A stretch of DNA of 30,657 bases, taken from contig JANRKT010000359.1 of assembly GCA_033763355.1 (NCBI GenBank), positions 1 through 30,657 of the forward strand, read 5' to 3'. This DNA is from JANRKT01 sp033763355 (GTDB taxonomy: Bacteria > Bacteroidota > Bacteroidia > Chitinophagales > Chitinophagaceae). Under the pieces are notes generated by a model. The model worked only from the letters and a program-made list of their open reading frames with translations. It was not told the DNA's origin and did not search any database. The translations under genes were made by a program, and so were the position numbers. Positions 1-7,245 of the stretch are shown here, piece by piece (positions within the stretch are counted from its first letter, which is position 1; every line of letters begins with the position of its first letter).

Positions 1-1
1 C

Positions 2-1012
2 CTACTTCACCCTCTCCCTTCTCTCCATCAATTCCCTCATAGTAGTTAAAATAATCCCTTCTTTTTCTATAAACTTTTTCAGCTCCGGGTTCATCATGGC
101 TTCGTAATCGCCTTCACGTATGGGGCCCGAATCAGAGATGTGCTGAAACACTTCTGTTTTTTTAATGCAGTGCATAATGACATAAGTAATACCTGGCTTT
201 ACCACTTTTAAAGCATCCATGTAAAACTGCGTTTTGTATTTTTTCAGGTTTTCCTTTGTGGGCGCCATACCTTTTGGAAGATGCGGCGCATAACTGTTGT
301 TGTGCAAATCATCAATAACCGGAAGCCCGGCATTCCACAGCATTTTACCAACGGCACGGGCCTGGTTCATATCCCCGGCAGCAGTGGCGCCCATTTGCGC
401 TGCAATCATCGTATTGTGCCCGCCGGGAAACATCACCGGCATCTTATATTCCATTCCCACTTTTATATAGCGTTCAATAAATGCAGGTGTTGCAAACAAA
501 GTACCCATGTGGGAATCGAGGTGCGTAGGCCTGAAGCCCATTTGCAAAGCCCTTTCAATTTGTGCACGTATTTCAGTTTCCACTTCATCTGCGGTTGCGT
601 GTTTTACCACATCGGCCACATTATCCCACATAGCGCCTTCTCCATCCACCAAACCCGGTACTTTGGGTTTTCCGCTCAGCGGGCCCCAGCGGTAATCTTT
701 CCATTCGGAAGTTAACGTAAGGTGAAGGCCTGCATCGGTATCCGGATGATCTTTTAGAAAATGAAAATAACCCGCCACCCACGGGCATGGCATCATGATG
801 CTGCAGGATGTGGCAACACCTTTGGTCATGGCATCAATTGCGCCCTGGTTGGCATCATAGCTCATGCCCACATCATCTACATGGAAGATGACCACTTTCT
901 TTCCCTTCGGGAAACCGAGTTTTTCAGCATAGGTGGTATCAGTTTGTGCAAATACAGCGCATGAAAAAAACAGGAAGAAAAAAGAAAGCATTTTTCTAAT
1001 TAAGTATTTCAT
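2..1012 (-). CDS. ChbG/YdjC-family carbohydrate deacetylase, secreted
   Basis: This 336-residue protein looks like a member of the ChbG/YdjC family, metal-dependent deacetylases that remove N-acetyl groups from sugars or oligosaccharides. An N-terminal hydrophobic stretch ending in VFAQ (about residues 8-23) reads as a signal peptide, so it is probably exported. Family motifs are visible: HVDDVGMS near residue 45 (the two Asp bind metal in the family), GLHLTLTSEW near residue 97, and THLDSHMGTLF near residue 164 with the HxDxH metal site. Length is slightly above the usual 250-300 because of the leader and a C-terminal extension. The stop codon lies at the very first bases of the window, so the gene is complete. 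The next gene upstream, on the same strand, ends 47 bp away. The substrate cannot be told from sequence. No palindrome of the type found in the stress block lies upstream. Confidence 0.85.
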   Translation of the reverse strand: MKYLIRKMLSFFFLFFSCAVFAQTDTTYAEKLGFPKGKKVVIFHVDDVGMSYDANQGAIDAMTKGVATSCSIMMPCPWVAGYFHFLKDHPDTDAGLHLTLTSEWKDYRWGPLSGKPKVPGLVDGEGAMWDNVADVVKHATADEVETEIRAQIERALQMGFRPTHLDSHMGTLFATPAFIERYIKVGMEYKMPVMFPGGHNTMIAAQMGATAAGDMNQARAVGKMLWNAGLPVIDDLHNNSYAPHLPKGMAPTKENLKKYKTQFYMDALKVVKPGITYVIMHCIKKTEVFQHISDSGPIREGDYEAMMNPELKKFIEKEGIILTTMRELMERRERVK

Positions 1013-1059
1013 AATGGAAAGTTTGGTCGTTGATTTTAATTAAAAGCTGAATAATAAAT

Positions 1060-2265
1060 TTACAAATAACCCAGCCACCATTTGTTGTGTGTACTCTTAT
1101 AACGGTTGTATTTTCTGCATAAGGGATAAAGAATAAGTATAACCAGTAACCACACCCCATATACGCCCCATAAATTAAACCCGAATGTATCCGGCCGGAA
1201 AAGGAAGGGGTTATTGGGAGAAATAATATCTTTTGAGGTGAAACCCTGCAGGTAAAACACAATTACAACCAGCGTATGGATGATGTAAAAATGCAGGATG
1301 TAATAAAACATCGGCACCCGCCCGAAAATGTTGAAGAAAGATGTTATCCTGTTTTGCACTTTCTCAAGAAATGCCAGCGCTATCATTGCAGGGCCGATGG
1401 TCATACAAATAAATACAAGTGAGGGCGGATATTTATTGGCATTGAGAAAAGAAAGAAAACTGTAAACAGGGCCACGTTGCTGGGCAAACCAGGGAACGGG
1501 GTCTCCGTAAACATTTATAAGACGAAGTACAATAAATAAAAGAATGATGCCCGCCCCCATTCTCAGCAGCATTTTCCTTCTCCATACCGCATCAGCATTT
1601 TTTTCAAAGAGTTTTCCAAAACAATAACCCAGCATCATCAGGCCGGTCCAGGGCAGAAAAGCATAAACAATCAGCACAATGTGGTTTTCAAAGATGGTAT
1701 AAATTGAAAATTCAGAGAAATAAGCAAGATCAGCCAGGAAACCCCCTTTCAGGCTTTTGCTTATTGCCGGAAAATCCATCAGGTTGTGACCCAGCACAAT
1801 CAGTAAACCGATGGCAAAAATGAATTGGTAAGGCAGGTAAACCACCAGGCCCATCAATATCATACTGATGCCTATTGCCCAGATGACCTGGAGGATAAGT
1901 ACATTAAATAAAGGATTGAAAGTCCAGCCCAGTGTTATGATAATAACTTCAACAAACACCAGCCATATCCCCCTTTTAATCAAAAAAACACTGATCTCTT
2001 TTTTGGTTTTCCTGGCAGTCATCAGGTACATGGATGTGCCTGCAAGAAAAACAAAAACAGGTGCGCAGAAATGGGTAATCCACCTTGTAAAAAACAATGC
2101 AGGCGTTGTGGTCTGCATATTGGTGGGGTCAAGGGCTGCATCAGCGGCTTTCGTTAAATCGGCTTTGTAAAAAAAGTCGCGTACATGGTCCAGCGCCATA
2201 ATCACCATTACAATTCCTCTCAATACATCAATAGACTGGATACGGGAACGCACAGCAGTACTCAT
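1060..2265 (-). CDS. DUF1624 / heparan-alpha-glucosaminide acetyltransferase-like membrane protein
   Basis: This 401-residue polytopic membrane protein has roughly ten hydrophobic segments. The N-terminus carries the pattern IDVLRG followed by MALDHVRDFF (residues about 12-32), typical of DUF1624 and HGSNAT-like acyltransferases, in which the membrane-embedded His is thought to take part in acyl transfer. The segment WITHFCAPVFVFLAGTSMYL (about 61-80) is also characteristic. These proteins move acyl groups across or within the inner membrane onto sugars, but no substrate has been shown for most bacterial members and none can be inferred here. The gene may be co-transcribed with the downstream deacetylase (47 bp gap), which would suit sugar acylation/deacylation, but that is inference. 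Confidence 0.8.
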   Translation of the reverse strand: MSTAVRSRIQSIDVLRGIVMVIMALDHVRDFFYKADLTKAADAALDPTNMQTTTPALFFTRWITHFCAPVFVFLAGTSMYLMTARKTKKEISVFLIKRGIWLVFVEVIIITLGWTFNPLFNVLILQVIWAIGISMILMGLVVYLPYQFIFAIGLLIVLGHNLMDFPAISKSLKGGFLADLAYFSEFSIYTIFENHIVLIVYAFLPWTGLMMLGYCFGKLFEKNADAVWRRKMLLRMGAGIILLFIVLRLINVYGDPVPWFAQQRGPVYSFLSFLNANKYPPSLVFICMTIGPAMIALAFLEKVQNRITSFFNIFGRVPMFYYILHFYIIHTLVVIVFYLQGFTSKDIISPNNPFLFRPDTFGFNLWGVYGVWLLVILILYPLCRKYNRYKSTHNKWWLGYL

Positions 2266-2324
2266 GTCAGTTGGTTTTATTGGTTGCTCTTTGTTAATAG
2301 CTGTTACGGGTTACAGGTTTCAGG

Positions 2325-2873
2325 TTACTCCTTCCCTCCCGCCCCTTTAAACTGGTGATGGGTTTCTTTAAAGAGTACATTAAATGTGGTCAATGACCCG
2401 TAAATACCGGTAATGTATTGCTGCAGTTCCACCTTTTCAGCATCATTGAGCGTTTTATGGGAATTGATCTTTTGCTCTGTCAGCCTGAGCTTGTCCCTTA
2501 CCATAACTATTTTATGAAAAAAAGTTTCCAGTGGTATTTCTTTGTCCTGCAGGCCTGCATCACCCGGTTTTAACAACAGTTTGCCATTGTACCATTTACC
2601 GGCAATGGGCACCATCTCCACTTCATGCAAACGCTGGTTCAGCACATTTTCCAGCGCCCTTTCAATATCTGCAAGCGAAATATTTTCGCCGGCTGATGAT
2701 GACGGTTCTGCTTTCTCCAGCACTTTTAAATCTGTAAAATCTTTGCTGATTGACTTTGTACCGTTTTGCGATTTGAACCAGATGATGTAAAACTCCGAAG
2801 CTGTTTCCACCACCACACCTCTGCCAAAATTGGGATGCTCCACTCTTGAACCAATGCCTAATAGTGCTGACAT
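2325..2873 (-). CDS. Conserved protein with N-terminal Tudor/UvrD-C-like domain
   Basis: I do not recognise a named family for this 182-residue soluble protein. Residues about 5-50 (pattern IGSRVEHPNFGRGVVVE, then a beta-rich stretch) strongly resemble the small Tudor-like beta-barrel at the C-terminus of UvrD/PcrA helicases, which is used for contacts with RNA polymerase or nucleic acids. The middle (about 65-115) contains a helix and a beta strand with KWYNGKLLLKPGD. The C-terminal part is a predicted helical hairpin (about 120-170). No catalytic motif is visible. It starts 163 bp from the divergently oriented kynA and is on the same strand as the DUF1624 gene, 59 bp upstream of it. Confidence 0.7.
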   Translation of the reverse strand: MSALLGIGSRVEHPNFGRGVVVETASEFYIIWFKSQNGTKSISKDFTDLKVLEKAEPSSSAGENISLADIERALENVLNQRLHEVEMVPIAGKWYNGKLLLKPGDAGLQDKEIPLETFFHKIVMVRDKLRLTEQKINSHKTLNDAEKVELQQYITGIYGSLTTFNVLFKETHHQFKGAGGKE

Positions 2874-3036
2874 AACAAAATATATTTTGGAAATTCAGAA
2901 TCAAATTTAGAAATATTACCATTCCTGCAACTGCAATATTTTACATCAATATCCGGTAAGTAATGTTATAATTCCCCCTTTCAGGGGTTGGGGGTAAAAT
3001 ACTAACTTTCGTGCTGCAAAACCACATGCCAATTTT

Positions 3037-4080
3037 ATGGAAAAAGAAAAATTATATTACTCAGACTATCTTGCTTTGGATAAAATACTCCGTAGCCAGC
3101 AGCAGGAAAGCGAAAAGCCGGGAAACGAACCTGCACATGATGAAATGCTTTTCATCATCATCCACCAGGCTTACGAACTCTGGTTTAAACAAATCCTGTA
3201 CGAAGTAAACTCTGTTACATCCATCCTGAACAAACCTGCACTTAATGATAATTCGCCCGAACTGCAGACCATCGTTCACCGGCTTACAAGAGTGGTTGCC
3301 ATTATGAAAGTGCTGGTGCAGCAGGTGGATATTATGGAAACCATGACACCCATGGATTTTCTTGATTTCCGGGATATGCTGCGCCCTGCATCCGGTTTTC
3401 AAAGCTGGCAGTTTAAAGTTCTTGAAGCAAAACTGGGTTTAAAATATGAGCAACGCCATGCCCAGGAGTATTATATTTCTCAGCTCAGGGAAGAACATGT
3501 AAGAATCATCAAAGAAGCGGAAAAAGAAAAATCGTTGCTTGCACTGGTGAATGAATGGCTGGAACGGATGCCTTTTTTTGATGAACCATACTGGAAGAAT
3601 TATAAAAGCATTTCAGACGAAAAGGAACCTTCTGTTTTCTGGGCCGATTATAAATACACCTATCACAACAGTCTTGCAGATGCGGAAAAAGACAACCTGA
3701 AATATTTTGATGAAGTATTCAGCGATGCAATGACAAATCCTCATCGCCAGCTTTCGCCTAAGGCCTGCCGTTCTGCTTTGTTCATCATGCTATACCGCGG
3801 CTACCCCATGCTGGAACTCCCGTTTCAGTTGCTGAATGTGTTGCTGGAAACAGATGAACAACTGGGCACCTGGCGATACCGGCATATGAACATGGTGCAG
3901 CGGATGATTGGTACCCGCATAGGAACAGGCGGCAGCAGCGGCGCCGGTTATTTAAAAGAGGCGATGGACAAACATTACATATTTAAAGAGATTGCCCGGC
4001 TTACCAGTTTTTTGGTTGAACGAAGAAATTTACCTGCATTGCCAAAGGAGGTTACTGAGAAGCTGGGATTTAATGAATAG
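3037..4080 (+). CDS. kynA: Tryptophan 2,3-dioxygenase
   Basis: Haem enzyme that opens the indole ring of L-tryptophan with O2 to give N-formylkynurenine, the first step of the kynurenine pathway; cytoplasmic. The protein has 347 residues, within the family range. Family motifs are present: HQAYELWFKQILYE (about 44-57; substrate pocket and tetramer contacts), LDFRDMLRPASGFQS, and RHMNMVQRMIGTRIGTGGSSGAGYL, in which His283 is the expected proximal haem ligand. No other kynurenine genes are near. A possible -7 box TAACTTTC lies at 3003-3010, but no Crp/Fnr-type palindrome is present in its 163-bp upstream region, unlike the genes that follow. It needs O2, so it fits poorly with a low-oxygen regulon and probably marks the outer side of the stress block. 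Confidence 0.97.
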   Translation: MEKEKLYYSDYLALDKILRSQQQESEKPGNEPAHDEMLFIIIHQAYELWFKQILYEVNSVTSILNKPALNDNSPELQTIVHRLTRVVAIMKVLVQQVDIMETMTPMDFLDFRDMLRPASGFQSWQFKVLEAKLGLKYEQRHAQEYYISQLREEHVRIIKEAEKEKSLLALVNEWLERMPFFDEPYWKNYKSISDEKEPSVFWADYKYTYHNSLADAEKDNLKYFDEVFSDAMTNPHRQLSPKACRSALFIMLYRGYPMLELPFQLLNVLLETDEQLGTWRYRHMNMVQRMIGTRIGTGGSSGAGYLKEAMDKHYIFKEIARLTSFLVERRNLPALPKEVTEKLGFNE

Positions 4081-4144
4081 CATATTTCTGCCACAATTAC
4101 GCTGCTGCAGAAAAAATACCGGCTTTTAACTTCTTCAATTTGTC

Positions 4145-4209
4145 TGACAATTATCAGTTGCGTTGCCAATGGCTGTCATGCAATGCGGATATGATGTTTA
4201 ATAGCTTTG
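4145..4209 (+). promoter_or_regulatory. Crp/Fnr-type promoter of first universal stress gene
   Basis: Palindrome TGACAATTATCA at 4145-4156 (with flanks, CTGA...TCAG). A -7 box TAGCTTTG at 4202-4209 matches the Bacteroidota consensus TAnnTTTG exactly. The palindrome centre is 58.5 bp from the last base of the box. At the proximal position (4167-4178, centre 36.5 bp away) only a right half-site, ending GTCA, is seen. There is no good -33 TTG. The box overlaps the TTG that would extend the gene, so translation should start at the ATG at 4237. Confidence 0.65.
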
Positions 4210-4236
4210 AAACATTTACCGGTAAATAAACCAGTT

Positions 4237-5076
4237 ATGCAAAAAATTGCAGCCGCTTTCGACGGACTTAAGTATTCAGCAGCCACAAGGGACTATGCTT
4301 TATATCTCGCAAAGCAAACAGGCGCCCACCTTGTTGGTATATTTATGGACGACCCCACCTATACGAGTTATAAAATTTATGAGCTGCTTACAAAACAGGG
4401 GTTGTCAGAAAACAGGCTGAAAAAATCCGAAGCGAAAGACAAGGCCACACGCAATGCTGCAGCTGATGACTTTGAAAAAAACTGTCAGAAAGAAGGGCTG
4501 AAATACACTATACACCACGACCGCAATATTGCAATACAGGAATTAAAGCATGAAAGCATTTATGCCGACCTGCTGATAATTGACTCAAAAGAAACCCTGA
4601 CGCATTACGATGAAGACATGCCCACACGTTTTATCCGTGATTTACTGGGTGATGCACAATGTCCTGTGCTCCTGGTTCCGCAGAAATACAAACCGGTGCA
4701 AAAGATTATTTTGCTCTATGATGGAGCGCCGTCATCAGTACATGCCTTAAAAATGTTCAGTTATTTACTGCCCCGGTTAAAAGAACTGGCAACAGAAGTG
4801 ATTTTGGTTAACCCCGTAAATAAATCACTGCACCTGCCTGATAATAAGCTGATGAAAGAATTTTTAAAACGACATTACCCCGATGCAAAACTTAAAGTAA
4901 TGAAGGGAACAGCGGAAGATGAAATTGTAAAATACCTCAAACAACAACCTGAAAATACCCTTGTGATTGCCGGAGCTTACAGAAGAGGAACAGTAAGCAT
5001 GTGGTTTCGTGAAAGCATGGCAGATGTACTGATGAAAAAACTGAAACTGCCGCTCTTTATTGCCCACCATTATTAA
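4237..5076 (+). CDS. Tandem universal stress protein (UspA x2)
   Basis: This 279-residue cytoplasmic protein is built from two UspA domains. The first (about 1-145) begins QKIAAAFDGLKYS and includes LLIIDSKE and CPVLLVP. The second (about 152-279) begins KIILLYDGAPSSVHALK and ends in LVIAGAYRRG and LPLFIAHHY. In the second domain the segment GAYRRGTVSMWFRES resembles the G-x9-G-[S/T] nucleotide-binding signature. Tandem USPs bind ATP or adenine nucleotides and help cells survive arrest or low energy. An upstream TTG at 4207 could extend the frame by 10 codons, but it lies inside the -7 box, so I chose the ATG at 4237. It converges with the PolX gene, 30 bp away, and stands under a Crp/Fnr-type promoter. 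Confidence 0.88.
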   Translation: MQKIAAAFDGLKYSAATRDYALYLAKQTGAHLVGIFMDDPTYTSYKIYELLTKQGLSENRLKKSEAKDKATRNAAADDFEKNCQKEGLKYTIHHDRNIAIQELKHESIYADLLIIDSKETLTHYDEDMPTRFIRDLLGDAQCPVLLVPQKYKPVQKIILLYDGAPSSVHALKMFSYLLPRLKELATEVILVNPVNKSLHLPDNKLMKEFLKRHYPDAKLKVMKGTAEDEIVKYLKQQPENTLVIAGAYRRGTVSMWFRESMADVLMKKLKLPLFIAHHY

Positions 5077-5106
5077 GATTCATGCGCCGGTGCAGAAACA
5101 CACACT

Positions 5107-6159
5107 TCAGGAAACTGCGCCTGCAATTGCGGCATCCCTGTTCAAATTTGCTTTTTCAATTTCGCCTTTATCCAGCCGCTTTTCAGGAGGAATGTATTTC
5201 AGGTTCAGAAAACGATACATTTCCTCTTCGGTTTCGCCTGCGAGCCTTTTACCTGTAGCAGCATCAAAAATTCCATATTCGTTTATTTTATATCCCCTCT
5301 CTTTTGCAATTGTTCTTAATTTAATATTATGTTCCCTGGACCCTGTAAAATAAAGTAATGCCGCTCCGTATTCGTAATCATGCACCAGACGTATGTCAAC
5401 CTGTGCATGCAAATGTTTCAGCACCACACTGGCTTTTGTTGTTCCTTTAGCGAGTACTTTCTCAACCTGTGGCAAAGCAATAAACATACTCACAATTTTT
5501 TTGCGGTTCCGCGGATCGGCGGCAACAACAATATCAATGTCGCCAATGGTTTCTTTCCTGCGCCGGAGGCTCCCGGCAAGTTCAGCTTTTTGCACACCGG
5601 GAAATTTTTTTATATCAGCAAGTATTTCATTACCGGTTTTTTCTGCGTCTTTCAGCAACATCCGTTTGCTTTCCTTATACAGTTTCAGGGCCCGCTTCAT
5701 GTTTTCAATTTTCTTTTCACCAAACCCTTTCAGCCCAACGAGCTTCCCCGTTTCCAGCGCCTTAATTAAATCCTCCCTGTTATTAATACGCAATTCCTCA
5801 TGCAGCACCCTAAGCGTTGCCGGTCCAAAGCCTGTTACATCCATAAGCCCTGTCAGCTCATAAGGCACTCTCTTTTTTAGCTGTTCAAATGTTTTGATTT
5901 TACCGGTATGCAGGTATTCAATGATTTTTTCAGCAATACTTTCACCAATTCCGCCAATTTCATCCAGCGATTTAACATCGGTTGCGTAAACAGCGATATC
6001 CTCCTTCATATTATGCAGGACCTTAGCCACATTTTCATATGCTATGGCACGAAAACGCTCTTCACTTCCCAAATACCGGTAACAGTCTGCCATGTGGTGA
6101 AATACAGATGCAAGCATGGCATTGTTGCGTATAATTATATTTTTACGTATTGCCGGCAT
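5107..6159 (-). CDS. polX: Family X DNA polymerase core without PHP domain
   Basis: The 350-residue protein has the order of a family X DNA polymerase: an N-terminal 8-kDa-like domain (about 12-90, with helix-hairpin-helix IGGIGESIAEKI), further HhH segments (VTGFGPATLRVL, LKGFGEKKIENM), a nucleotidyltransferase palm with GS at 196-197 and the metal-binding DID at 207-209, a third Asp at 255 (AQVDIRLV), and a thumb ending in YGIFDAATGKR and YIPPEKR. The role would be gap filling in base-excision or end-joining repair. Most bacterial PolX proteins are about 570 residues with a C-terminal PHP exonuclease domain. Here the protein stops just after the thumb, and the convergent usp gene leaves no space for one. 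A weak -7 box AATTTTTG lies at 6173-6180 on this strand. It shares its upstream region with usp, but the palindromes there do not align with its promoter. Confidence 0.88.
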   Translation of the reverse strand: MPAIRKNIIIRNNAMLASVFHHMADCYRYLGSEERFRAIAYENVAKVLHNMKEDIAVYATDVKSLDEIGGIGESIAEKIIEYLHTGKIKTFEQLKKRVPYELTGLMDVTGFGPATLRVLHEELRINNREDLIKALETGKLVGLKGFGEKKIENMKRALKLYKESKRMLLKDAEKTGNEILADIKKFPGVQKAELAGSLRRRKETIGDIDIVVAADPRNRKKIVSMFIALPQVEKVLAKGTTKASVVLKHLHAQVDIRLVHDYEYGAALLYFTGSREHNIKLRTIAKERGYKINEYGIFDAATGKRLAGETEEEMYRFLNLKYIPPEKRLDKGEIEKANLNRDAAIAGAVS

Positions 6160-6237
6160 TAATTTACTTGTTCAAAAATTTGTACTACTGCTTCTTTACA
6201 ACTGTCCAAATAACCAGCAATCCGCCAATCTTACAAA

Positions 6238-6302
6238 TGAGAAGAATCAAAGCCAGGAGTGACAGGAGTCAGTTATCCGGGGTACTGATAAAGTTAGCTT
6301 AG
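6238..6302 (+). promoter_or_regulatory. Crp/Fnr-type promoter of usp-ppsA operon
   Basis: Two palindromes, TGAGAAGAATCA (6238-6249) and TGACAGGAGTCA (6260-6271), have centres exactly 22 bp apart. A -7-like box TAGCTTAG at 6295-6302 differs from TAnnTTTG at one base. Its last base is 58.5 and 36.5 bp from the two centres, the same spacing as in the mlaE region. If transcription starts about 5 bp after the box, the sites are centred near -63.5 and -41.5. This would leave a leader of about 95 nt before the usp start codon. Confidence 0.68.
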
Positions 6303-6403
6303 CTCACAAGGAGTTATCCTATAGTGTGGTATTTAAAAATAGCGGAAAAGGGTTGCATTAATCCCGGACTATCCCGCATTGAATTATCCTTAAATTTTAA
6401 TTT

Positions 6404-7231
6404 ATGAAAACAATAGTAGCCGCTACAGATTTTTCCCGTGTTTCAATAAATGCAGTTAATTATGCTGCCGATATGGCCTGCGTTACGGGGGCCAAACTTA
6501 CACTGATCCATATATATCCCGTACCGGTTGCAATAAGCGAAATACCAGTTGCGGCTTACAGTATTGAAGAACTGGAAGCGGAAGCGGGGGAACGCATGCA
6601 CCATCTCGTTGAAAAAATAAGGTTCAGAACAGGTGAAAGAATAATAACAGAAACACAGGTGAAGCCGGGAGAAGTACTGAAGGGGATAGAAGAATACTGT
6701 GACACGGTGGATGTTTATGCAGTAATAATGGGAGCTGAAAGCGCTGCCGGATTGGAGCGGTTTTTATTGGGCGGAAAAACAATTGCAGCATTAAAGCACC
6801 TGCCATGGCCCTTGATTGTAGTTCCGCCTGATGTAAGGTTTGCAAGTATGCGCAAAATTGGTCTTGCATGTGATTATAAAAAAGTAACTGACAGTATTCC
6901 GTTCAGGGAAATCAAAAGCCTTGTAAAGGAATTTGATGCTGAATTGCATGTGTTGTATGTAAGAAGGGCCGAAACAGGATCAGCCAATTTTGAATTCATC
7001 CGGGAATCAGAATGGCTGAAAGATATGATTTCAGAGCTTAACCCTAAATACCACATTATTGTTGATACTGATACAGAAAAGGGTATCATTGATTTCGCTG
7101 AAAAAAACAAACTTGACCTCCTCATTATATTTCCTAAAAAACACAGTCTTTCTGAAAGAATTTTTCATTACAGTCATTCAAAGCGGCTGGTGTTGCATAC
7201 CCATGTACCTGTGATGTCAATTCATGAATAA
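6404..7231 (+). CDS. Tandem universal stress protein (UspA x2)
   Basis: This 275-residue cytoplasmic protein has two UspA domains. Domain 1 (about 1-142) starts MKTIVAATDFSRVSINAVNYA, contains YAVIMGAESAAGLERFLLGGKT (a G-x-G-like nucleotide loop) and ends PWPLIVVPPD. Domain 2 (about 148-275) begins KIGLACDYKK and ends KRLVLHTHVPVMSIHE. The N-terminal ATDFS pattern is typical of Bacteroidota USPs. It differs from the other USP in this window, so the two are paralogues rather than a recent duplication. It is 14 bp upstream of PEP synthase and almost certainly co-transcribed. USP genes next to PEP synthase are known in stress or anaerobic regulons of other phyla. The leader is unusually long for this window. 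Confidence 0.9.
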   Translation: MKTIVAATDFSRVSINAVNYAADMACVTGAKLTLIHIYPVPVAISEIPVAAYSIEELEAEAGERMHHLVEKIRFRTGERIITETQVKPGEVLKGIEEYCDTVDVYAVIMGAESAAGLERFLLGGKTIAALKHLPWPLIVVPPDVRFASMRKIGLACDYKKVTDSIPFREIKSLVKEFDAELHVLYVRRAETGSANFEFIRESEWLKDMISELNPKYHIIVDTDTEKGIIDFAEKNKLDLLIIFPKKHSLSERIFHYSHSKRLVLHTHVPVMSIHE

Positions 7232-7245
7232 TACGCCGTACAAAA

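Noticed and set aside
996..1262. Open frame of 88 codons on the - strand
   Set aside because: It lies inside the DUF1624 gene in another frame and shows no family pattern.
2974..2987. CCCC/GGGG hairpin upstream of kynA as a terminator
   Set aside because: The stem is only four base pairs, has no T-run, and lies between divergent genes.
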